Positions 27,466-35,001 of a stretch of 36,364 bases of DNA are shown in pieces. Below the pieces are notes generated by a model. The model was not told the origin of the DNA. It ran no database searches and saw nothing but the letters and a program-made list of their open reading frames with translations. This DNA is from Helicobacter labacensis (lineage in GTDB: Bacteria > Campylobacterota > Campylobacteria > Campylobacterales > Helicobacteraceae). The stretch lies in assembly GCF_003660285.1 (NCBI RefSeq), contig NZ_QXQQ01000016.1, positions 1 through 36,364 on the forward strand. The letters run 5' to 3'. The translations under genes and the position numbers were made by a program. Every line of letters begins with the position of its first letter. The stretch's first letter is position 1.

Positions 27466-28625
27466 ATTTAAACGCCTTTCTCACTTCTCTAGCACAAGAA
27501 TACGCGCCCTTTGATCCAACGCGTTTTCCTAGAATTTACGCGCGCTTTTTAGAACGCTTTGAGGATAATGTCCCTAAAATCCAAATTGTGGGCACCAATG
27601 GCAAGGGGAGCACAGGGCGTTTTCTCACTTTAATGTTAGAGCAAGCGGGTTTCAAAGTGTTGCACTTCTCATCGCCACATCTTTTAACGCTCAACGAACG
27701 CTTTTATAGAGATCGCGCTCTGGTGGGTGATTTAGAATTAGAGCATGCCCACGCGCGTTTGCAAGAACTCCACCTAGACCCTAAGATTAGCTTTTTTGAA
27801 TACATGACCTTACTTGCCCTCATCCTCGCGCAAGATTGCCATTACTTGGTAGCCGAAGCGGGCTTAGGGGGGGAATGGGATAGCACGACAAGTTTACGCG
27901 CGCGCTGTGCGCTGATCTTCACCCCCATTAGCCTAGATCATACCGATCGCTTAGGCGACACCTTGGAGCAGATCGCCCACACGAAATTAAAAGCCCTTTG
28001 CACTCTAGCCCCCCATACCCCCATCATTTTAGCCCCCCAAAAACCCCAGATCACCAAGCAAGCCAAGCAGATGGCTCAAGATTACGCTTTGCCTTTATTG
28101 AGCGTTAGCCCTCCCCAAGGAATCACTATTGGTTATGCCAAGCAACACCGCTACCCCCCTTTTTTAGCCCAGAATTTTCAAAGCGCGCTCAGCGCTTTAG
28201 AAACGCTCAAAATTCCCTACACCCCTCCCACTCCTGCACTCAATTTGCGCGCTCGATTCGAACGCTTAGAAGATCGCTTGATCCTAGATGTGGTGCATAA
28301 TGTCAGCGGGGCGCAAGCCCTCAAGCTTGCTTTGCAGGAGAATTTTGGGGGTGAAAAAATCCACTTGGTTTATAATAGCTACGCTAGAAAAGACGCGCGG
28401 GGTGTCTTGGCATGTCTAAAACCCCTCATCGCGCAGGTGTGGGTCTTGGAATTTAAAGACCCCCAGCTAATAGATACGCAAGAACTCACGCGCATTTTGG
28501 AAAGTGTGGGCATAGCATGGGCGCGCTTTAGTTGGGAAGATTTTAAGGCGGTGCGCGCGCTTTGGGTTGTCGGGGGGTCTTTTAGCGTGGTGCGCGCCTT
28601 TTTAAAGGGATACTATGCAAGATAA
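27462..28625 (+). CDS. folC: Folylpolyglutamate synthase / dihydrofolate synthase
   Basis: It adds glutamate to dihydropteroate and folates in the cytosol. Mur-ligase family, 387 residues: P-loop QIVGTNGKGSTGRFL near residues 38-52, FSSPHLLTLNERF near 67, the ATP/Mg site EAGLGGEWDSTTS near 130, ISLDHTDRLGDTLEQIAHTK near 153 with the carbamylated-Lys region, and LILDVVHNVSGAQAL near 275. ATG 27462 overlaps the lptE-like stop (ATGA); the 3' end overlaps csd2 by 11 bases. Confidence 0.94.
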   Translation: MNLNAFLTSLAQEYAPFDPTRFPRIYARFLERFEDNVPKIQIVGTNGKGSTGRFLTLMLEQAGFKVLHFSSPHLLTLNERFYRDRALVGDLELEHAHARLQELHLDPKISFFEYMTLLALILAQDCHYLVAEAGLGGEWDSTTSLRARCALIFTPISLDHTDRLGDTLEQIAHTKLKALCTLAPHTPIILAPQKPQITKQAKQMAQDYALPLLSVSPPQGITIGYAKQHRYPPFLAQNFQSALSALETLKIPYTPPTPALNLRARFERLEDRLILDVVHNVSGAQALKLALQENFGGEKIHLVYNSYARKDARGVLACLKPLIAQVWVLEFKDPQLIDTQELTRILESVGIAWARFSWEDFKAVRALWVVGGSFSVVRAFLKGYYAR

Positions 28626-29514
28626 ACTCGTGCTCACCATCATTGATGAGGGCGGTTCTAAACAGCTTAGACTCTCTAGGAATCTCAAGCAATACTTGGT
28701 GATCGCGCTGTTGATCTTGTGCGTGTGCCTTGTAGTGGGGGGGGTGGGGCTGGGCTATTTAGTCAAAAAACTAGGCAAGATCACTTTAGAAAAGCGTATC
28801 AGCGAAGCCAAATACCAAGAACTCTACCACAGAAATGACGCGCTCAAGCAAGACATCCAGCACAAGACTCAAGAGATCGCTATTGTGAGCCACCAAATTA
28901 GAAATTTAGAGAACATCTTAAAGATCAACAAAGGGGACACACTCAACGCGCAAGCTTATAGCCGTATTAATTTAAAATCCCTCCCCTTAGCCAGCAAGCA
29001 TTTAGCCCTAGCCTTGATTCCCAATGGTGTGCCCGTGCCAACTTACACACATAAAGTCTTCACCCCCCCCGTGCCTAACAAGCTCCACACACGCGCGGGC
29101 TATGATTTTACCACCCCTCCTAACACCCCCGTTTATGCCAGCGCAAGTGGAATCGTAGATGTGGTGTTACTAGGCAGACAGGGGTATGGGAATTTGGTGC
29201 GCTTAGAACATGCCTTTGGCTTTAGCTCTATTTACGCGCATTTGAGCCACATTGCGCTAAAACCCAATAGTTTCGTGCATAAAGGAGATTTGGTGGGCTA
29301 TAGCGCTGGGTTGCACTATGAAGTGCGCTTTTTAGGGCAGGTGGTCAATATGCCCGCTTATTTGGCGTGGAGTTTAGCCAATTTTGAAAGCGTCTTCCAA
29401 ACCGATTCGCCTATTAATTGGAAGAATCTCTTTTATAGCATTGAAGACATCGCCCAAACCCAAAACTACACCCCCCGCAATCCTTCTAAAGGTGTGCTAA
29501 ATGTGGTTAAATAG
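28615..29514 (+). CDS. csd2: Csd2-like cell-shape protein, LytM/M23 fold with lost zinc ligands
   Basis: 299 residues: a membrane helix at about 27-50, coiled coil about 55-110, and an M23/LytM domain about 150-260. Compared with its neighbour Csd1, the first zinc His is an Arg (TRAGYDF, position 160), the loop before the last motif is shortened, and HLH is reduced to GLH (Gly232, His234); Asp164 and YAHL remain. Two of the three zinc ligands are gone, so it should not cut peptidoglycan. In H. pylori Csd2 is likewise a non-catalytic partner that pairs with Csd1 to shape the helical cell. Two 8-base homopolymers (28737-28744 G, 29063-29070 C) lie inside. It overlaps folC and csd1. Confidence 0.88.
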   Translation: MQDKLVLTIIDEGGSKQLRLSRNLKQYLVIALLILCVCLVVGGVGLGYLVKKLGKITLEKRISEAKYQELYHRNDALKQDIQHKTQEIAIVSHQIRNLENILKINKGDTLNAQAYSRINLKSLPLASKHLALALIPNGVPVPTYTHKVFTPPVPNKLHTRAGYDFTTPPNTPVYASASGIVDVVLLGRQGYGNLVRLEHAFGFSSIYAHLSHIALKPNSFVHKGDLVGYSAGLHYEVRFLGQVVNMPAYLAWSLANFESVFQTDSPINWKNLFYSIEDIAQTQNYTPRNPSKGVLNVVK

Positions 29515-30442
29515 GCGTTTGATTCTCGTCTTCACTTACCAAGATGGGAGCAAATCCCTCAATGTGTTAGCCATTTACAAGCAGATTGCCTACTATGTTT
29601 TGTTATTGGTGTTGAGTGTGATTTTATTTTTGATCGCGGTGCTCTATATCTTTGACACCCAAATAGCGCGCAATAAAGCCCAAATTAAAATTTTGCGTGC
29701 CGAATTTCTCAAAAGCTCAAAAAAACACACCTTATTGAGTAAGGAAGTGCAGGGCTATGTGGAAGATTTGCTATTAGCCGGGGAAAAAGTCAATGATTTA
29801 GAAAATACTGTGGGCGTGGAAAATGACGCTCAAGAAGACAAAACCCCGTTGAGCGCGCGCTTAGATGTGGCTAGTATCACAGGGGCACAGAAAAGTTTCA
29901 TCATGCGCTTTATCCCCAATGACAACCCCCTAGAATCTTATAAACGCATTTCTGCCGAGTTTTCTAGGCGTTTCCACCCCATTTTACACCGCATGCAAGA
30001 TCACACCGGCGTGGATTTAAGCACCCCCATTGACACCCCGGTGTATGCTACGGCTAATGGGGTGGTGGGGTTAGCGGGCAATGGGTGGAATGGGGGTTAT
30101 GGGCGACTCATCAAGCTTTACCACCCCTTTGGGTTTAAAACCTATTACGCACATTTGCATAAAATTGTGGTTAAAGATGGGGAATTTGTCAAAAAAGGGC
30201 AACTCATCGCCTATAGTGGGAGCTCTGGGATGAGCACGGGACCCCACCTGCACTATGAAGTGCGCTTTATGGACAAGCCCATCAACCCCATCTTTTTCAT
30301 CAAATGGAATATGAGGAATTTTGATTTTATCTTCACACAAGAGAGGAATATCGCATGGCCATCTTTACTAACGACCATAAACAAGCTGCTAACGGATCTG
30401 CCACCATCATCGCCCAAGGGAGCAAACTCCAAGGGACTTTGA
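29501..30442 (+). CDS. csd1: Csd1-like peptidoglycan endopeptidase (M23), helical cell shape
   Basis: A D,D-endopeptidase that trims peptidoglycan cross-links and bends the cell wall into a helix. 313 residues: a membrane helix at about 29-50, coiled coil about 55-105, and a LytM domain about 160-265 with a full set of zinc and catalytic residues: His168 and Asp172 (DHTGVDL), His218 (YYAHLHK), and His249/His251 (TGPHLHYEV). ATG 29501 lies 14 bases inside csd2. The 3' end overlaps ccmA by 88 bases in another frame, which gives it a Pro/Ser-rich C-terminal tail (about 298-313) that probably has little structure. Confidence 0.92.
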   Translation: MWLNRRLILVFTYQDGSKSLNVLAIYKQIAYYVLLLVLSVILFLIAVLYIFDTQIARNKAQIKILRAEFLKSSKKHTLLSKEVQGYVEDLLLAGEKVNDLENTVGVENDAQEDKTPLSARLDVASITGAQKSFIMRFIPNDNPLESYKRISAEFSRRFHPILHRMQDHTGVDLSTPIDTPVYATANGVVGLAGNGWNGGYGRLIKLYHPFGFKTYYAHLHKIVVKDGEFVKKGQLIAYSGSSGMSTGPHLHYEVRFMDKPINPIFFIKWNMRNFDFIFTQERNIAWPSLLTTINKLLTDLPPSSPKGANSKGL

Positions 30443-30747
30443 AGATGGATTGCCACCTACATATTGATGGGGAGGTGGAGGGGACAATCCATTCTAGCAA
30501 CACCGTTGTGATTGGCAAAAACGGGATTGTAGTGGGGGATATTTTTGCCCCCCGCTTGATCGTGAGTGGCAAATTCAATGGCAATGCCCATGCCGATTTA
30601 ATTGAAATCATGCCCTTGGGCTTTGTAGATGGCAAGATCGTCAGCTCCGAGCTTGTCATCGAACGCAAGGGGATTTTGGTGGGCGAGAGTCGCCCCAAAG
30701 ATAACGCCCATCCCTTGCTAGAAAATAGGACGGATTCTAAAGTTTGA
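30355..30747 (+). CDS. ccmA: Bactofilin CcmA
   Basis: A cytoskeletal bactofilin that polymerises into filaments and works with Csd1/Csd2 to build the helical cell. 130 residues, a right-handed beta-helix pattern of short valine/isoleucine strands spaced by glycines (HIDGEVEGTIHSSNTVVIGK, NGIVVGDIFAPRLIVSG), flanked by short polar tails. ATG 30355 follows AGGAATATCGC and lies 88 bases inside csd1. Its TGA overlaps the TTG start of mfd by three bases, so all four cassette genes through mfd are linked. Confidence 0.95.
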   Translation: MAIFTNDHKQAANGSATIIAQGSKLQGTLKMDCHLHIDGEVEGTIHSSNTVVIGKNGIVVGDIFAPRLIVSGKFNGNAHADLIEIMPLGFVDGKIVSSELVIERKGILVGESRPKDNAHPLLENRTDSKV

Positions 30748-33706
30748 TTCAAGCCAGCCTTTATAGTGCCCTTTTAAAAGGGCTTGAGAGTACAATACTC
30801 ATTGTGCAAGATGACGCACAAGCGCGCCAGTGCGCTCAAGTAGCGCGCTTTTTTGCCCCCCAAAAAGCCCTCTTTATCTTTCCTGAGCTTAGAGCCCACT
30901 ACTTAGATGACATGCGCGCCTTTTATGCAGAACTTAGCGCGCTTTTAAGCCAGTTGCGCCTCTTTTATCAAGCCCAAGAAGCCAAACAAGATTGCTTACT
31001 CATCGCCCCTTTGAGCGCGCTTTTATACCCCCTACCCAAGCCCTTTTTATGCCAAGTTTTAGCATCCAAGCCCTAGAAGCCTATCCTCTATCTGAGTTAC
31101 AGACACGCCTGCGCGCCTATGGCTATGAATTTGTGGAGATGGTGGAGTTAGTCGGGGAGGTGAGCGTGCGCGGGGATATTATAGACATTTTTACCCCCGG
31201 ATCGCCCAAACCCCACCGCCTAAGCTTTTTTAAGCAGGAATGTGAGGACATTAAAACTTTTAATCTAGCCACCCAACTTAGCGATCCACAACTCTTAGAA
31301 TGCTTGCAAATCCCCCCCGCACTCTTTAGCCTCACTGAGCAACAACACGCTACCCTTTTAGCGCGCCTTGAGGGCTTAAACACCGATAGTTTAGTGCCCG
31401 ATATTGCCTCTTTGGGTTGGTGGGTTTTGCAAGACTTTGGGGTGTATCTATGGCAAGAATACAGCGCACTTTTAAGCCCAGAGGCACACCAAGAAGCCCA
31501 AGAATACGCCACTCTAGGGTATAGAGCGCCCCTAGAGAAAATCCTAGCCCTGCCCCAATTAGACACGCCCCCAAACTGCCAAGATTTGAATTTGCCCCTA
31601 AAAAACTTAAGCGATTTTTGCGCTCTGCACCCCCAACACCAAATCACGCTATTGCACCGCGCCCATGATAGCTTACCCCCCCTAGAACCCCATGTCAGAA
31701 CCTGTATTTCAGATTGCGTCCTGCATTTTAGCACCCCCACGCACATTTTTATCTCTCTGCACTCCTACCCCAAACCCCCCAAAGCCAAACCCCTAAACTT
31801 TGCTTTAAGTGAGCTAAGTAGTGGGGATTTTGTGGTGCATGAGGACTATGGGGTGGGGCTTTTTCAGGGGTTGGTGCAACAAAGTGTTTTGGGGAGTGTG
31901 CGCGACTTTATCGCCCTAGAGTATCAAAACCACGATCGCCTCTTTGTGCCGGTGGAAAATCTACACCTGTTAGAGCGCTACATCGCCCCCAACACACCCA
32001 CACTGGATAAATTGGGCAAGGGGAGTTTTAGCAAGCTCAAAGCTAAAGTGCGCGCCGAGTTATTAGGGCTGGCTGGGGATATTATCAGCGCACACGCAGA
32101 GCGCATGTTATTAGAGGGGGTGCAAATTGTGCCCAATTCTGCCCAATTAAAAGCCTTTGAGCGCGCACGCCCCTTTAAGCTTACAGAGGATCAAGAACGC
32201 GCCATAGAGGAGGTTTTAGGCGATCTAGCCAGTGGGCATGTGATGGATCGTCTTTTAAATGGAGATGTGGGTTTTGGCAAAACTGAGATCGCTCTTGTAG
32301 CCATCTATGCCCTTGCCCTAGCAAAGAAACAGAGCGCGCTCTTTGTGCCCACCACGCTTTTATCCAACCAACATTTCGCCAGCTTGCAAGCGCGCTTAAG
32401 CCCTTTTAATATCACCATCGCCAAACTCGATCGCTTTAGCAAGGACAAGGCACGCATTTTAAAAGGCTTGCAAGAGGGAGATATTGATGTGGTGGTGGGC
32501 ACGCACGCGCTCTTAGGGGCAGAGTTTCAAAACTTGGGGCTGGTGGTGGTGGATGAGGAGCATAAATTTGGAGTCAAGCAAAAGGAGGCGATCAAAACTT
32601 TAGCCCAAAATGTGCATCTGCTTAGCATGTCTGCTACGCCCATCCCGCGCACCCTAAGCATGGCTTTAGCACAGATCAAGGATATTAGTTATCTAGCCAC
32701 CCCCCCAGAGAGCAAACTCCCCGTGCGCACCTTTGTGAAAGAAAAATCCCCGGGGTTGCTCAAAGAGATCATTTTAAGAGAGCTTAGGCGCAAGGGACAG
32801 GTGTTTTACATTTATAACCATATCCAAAGCATGCCCATCATCCAAAAGATGTTGCAAAACCTTTTGCCCCATCTTAGAGTGGAGATACTGCACTCTAAGA
32901 CCCCAAGCACACAGGCTGAAAACCTCATTCTAGCCTTTGCGCGCGCAGAGTTTGAGCTTTTATTATGCACCAGCATTGTCGAATCGGGGATTCACCTCCC
33001 CAATGCCAATACGATCATCATTGATCACGCCCATAGTTTTGGGCTAGCCGATTTGCACCAACTTCGAGGGCGCGTAGGGCGGGGCGCGCATGAGGGGTTT
33101 TGTTATTTTTTAATAGAGGATAAGCGCGCTTTAAATGAGAGCGCGCAAAAACGCCTGCTTGCCCTAGAGAAAAACGCCCATTTGGGGAGTGGGGCGCATA
33201 TCGCCTTGCACGATTTAGAAATTAGAGGCGGGGGGAATTTACTAGGAAGTCATCAAAGCGGGCATATTAAGAGTATTGGGTATGCGCTATACGCGCGCAT
33301 GCTTGAAGACGCGTTGCAAGAAAAGAGTGGCTCTCTAGGGGCGCGTAACTGTGTGGAGCTCAAATTAGCCGTGAGCGCTTTTTTAAATGCGCAGCTTATT
33401 ACCAGTAATGCCCTGCGCTTGGAGCTGTATAGACGGCTTTGCCATTGCCAAGAGGTGGAGCAGGTGCTAGAGATTCAGCGCGAAATTCAAGATCGCTTTG
33501 GCGCGCTCGATCGCATGAGCGCGCAATTCTTGGCGATCACGCGTATCAAAATCCTAGCCAACAAACTCCAAATCCCCAAGATCACCCACCACCAACAGCA
33601 CATCACCTTGCACCTCCCTAAGCCTGTGTATCTGCAAGCCCCCAGCAAGGACGATAGCGAGGTGCTAAACACCTTGCTAGAGTATTTAGAGCGCGCGCTA
33701 GCTTAA
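30744..33706 (+). pseudogene. mfd: Transcription-repair coupling factor Mfd, frameshifted near the 5' end
   Basis: Mfd removes RNA polymerase stalled at lesions and recruits UvrA. The 5' part (TTG 30744, MIQASLYSALL to YPLPKPFL) is followed by the rest in the -1 frame from ATG 31049 (MPSFSIQALEAYPL). The break is at TTTTT, 31044-31048; one more T would join them into about 988 residues, the normal length. Reconstructed domains: UvrB-like module about 1-330, polymerase-interacting domain FVVHEDYGVGLFQG near 360, Walker A GDVGFGKTE near 507, DEEHKFGVKQKE near 602, SMSATPIPRT near 630, then the RecG-like translocase and C-terminal domain. All motifs look intact. The break could be a real mutation, a sequencing error or a -1 slip site. 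The start overlaps the ccmA stop (TTGA). Confidence 0.85.
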
Positions 33707-34804
33707 TTTGTCCTCTAAAATGTCAATGATCGTGTTAGCCACTTTGCGCGCGGTTTTGTCCAAGAACTCTACAGGGGTGGTAAAGCCCACACAAGAGCAG
33801 TTGATCTCACCTAAAATGTATTTGTCCTTGCCATGCTCATCGGTGTCTAAAATGAAATCGGCTGTCCAAATGAGGGGCAGATCGTAATTGCCTAGTTTGG
33901 TTTGGATGTGGGGGAGTTGGCGCAAGAAATAATGCACTAGATCGTTCCATTGTTCGGGTTTGTCATAGCGATACTTCGCCCCACTAAAAAGAGTCGCGCT
34001 AAAAGCGTCTGCGCCCTCAGCCGGCTTTTTATGCACCACATAAATAGGGTGTTTGTAGAGCATTAAAATGCGAATCTCGCCCTCTTTAATGCGGGGTAAA
34101 AAGGTCATGTCCACCAGCATGCCATTATCCCCCACGAGGTATTTTTCACAAAAATCCATAAATTCGCCCAGCTTGCGGTGCTCGACATGGTTATCCACCG
34201 CTTCAATGCATTTGATCTTGGCATCTAAGGGCACTTCACTCACTCCAGCAGGCAGAGGCTCTTCTAATTGCACATGCCAAATGCCCTCACCAGTTGAGCC
34301 ACGATTTTGCTTTAAGACTCGCTCGCCCTTAGCTAGAGTTTTAGGGAAAGTCTTTTTGAAATCGTGCTTATCTGCCCAAGTAACCCCGATGCGTTTTGCC
34401 TCCTCTTTGTCGTAATAGGCGTAAGTGTCATCGGGTACTAGCTCGGTGTCGGCTAACTTAGTGAGCGCGTCCTTTGCCCCATAGCCAATCATCGCGTCCG
34501 GATGGGGCATACCAACCACGCCATGATCGCAGAGTTTGCGCAAGAGATCAAAATAGAGTTTTTCCTCTTTCAAGTTGCCCGGATTGACCCGTGAAACATA
34601 GGCATCAGCATGCGCTTGCACATACTCATAAATGCCCTTGGTTTTCTCAGCATCTTTTAAAATCTCATCGGTGAGTTGCACCACCTCAGCCTGCCAACCC
34701 ATTTTTTTTAGGTAGTCCATCATGGGCACGCTGTCGCGTCTGTGCCCATCTCTGCCCTTGTCTGTCCCGCCCACTGCCTCAAAAAATACCACATGCTTTT
34801 TCAT
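33698..34804 (-). CDS. ATP-grasp-like protein of unknown function
   Basis: 368 residues. It resembles ATP-grasp ligases of the glutathione synthetase/RimK type: an N-terminal Rossmann-like part (VVFFEAVGGTDKGRDGHRRD, with YVSRVNPG near 70), GMPHPDAMIGYGAKDALTKL near 98, a lysine-containing nucleotide loop LKQNRGSTGEGIWHV near 163, IRILMLYKHPIYVVHKK near 245, WTADFILDTDE near 312, and GEINCSCVGF near 335, equivalent to the metal-binding E/N pair. The cysteines Cys-Ser-Cys after GEIN are unusual. The substrate is unknown; glutathione synthesis is not supported. ATG 34804 has GGAGG seven bases upstream. The 3' end overlaps mfd tail to tail by nine bases with no terminator between. Confidence 0.75.
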   Translation of the reverse strand: MKKHVVFFEAVGGTDKGRDGHRRDSVPMMDYLKKMGWQAEVVQLTDEILKDAEKTKGIYEYVQAHADAYVSRVNPGNLKEEKLYFDLLRKLCDHGVVGMPHPDAMIGYGAKDALTKLADTELVPDDTYAYYDKEEAKRIGVTWADKHDFKKTFPKTLAKGERVLKQNRGSTGEGIWHVQLEEPLPAGVSEVPLDAKIKCIEAVDNHVEHRKLGEFMDFCEKYLVGDNGMLVDMTFLPRIKEGEIRILMLYKHPIYVVHKKPAEGADAFSATLFSGAKYRYDKPEQWNDLVHYFLRQLPHIQTKLGNYDLPLIWTADFILDTDEHGKDKYILGEINCSCVGFTTPVEFLDKTARKVANTIIDILEDKLS

Positions 34805-34845
34805 ACAAAACCTCCAAAAGATTTTTGCGGTGATCCGCTAGCCTT

Positions 34846-34854
34846 ATTGTAACA
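34846..34854 (-). promoter_or_regulatory. Candidate extended -10 promoter of the ATP-grasp-like gene
   Basis: The minus strand reads TGT then TACAAT, a good extended -10 element. RNA would start near 34839, leaving about 35 bases of leader with a small GCGG...CCGC hairpin (34827-34838) and the GGAGG ribosome site before ATG 34804. Confidence 0.5.
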
Positions 34855-34890
34855 TTATTGACGGGGAATTGGGGCAGGTTGCAAGAGTTT

Positions 34891-34942
34891 CTTGGGGTGT
34901 TAAGGACACCAACGCGCGTTGGTGTTGGGATTAAGCCCCAAG
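34891..34942. repeat. Nested inverted repeat, 52 bases, in the gap downstream of the Sel1 gene
   Basis: Outer arms CTTGGGG (34891-34897) and CCCCAAG (34936-34942), then TTAA on both sides, then a perfect 20-base palindrome at 34906-34925 (arms ACACCAACGC and GCGTTGGTGT). The 197-base gap 34805-35001 holds nothing else apart from the promoter above and a G-rich run at 34953-34967. It may terminate the Sel1 gene transcript (about 60 bases past its stop), although no T run follows, or be a remnant of a mobile element. Confidence 0.5.
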
Positions 34943-35001
34943 CAAAATAAAAGGGGGTGGGGGTGGGTATATAAAGCCAAATCCTATAGTGCAAGGGCTA
35001 G

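Noticed and set aside
34953-34967. G-rich run as a G-quadruplex
   Set aside because: Only three close G runs; the fourth is about 30 bases away, so a stable quadruplex is doubtful.
34779-34994. 71-codon minus-strand frame in the gap upstream of the ATP-grasp gene
   Set aside because: No family signal, low-complexity repeats of Pro/Thr from the G-rich run and inverted repeat, and it covers the promoter and ribosome site of the real gene.
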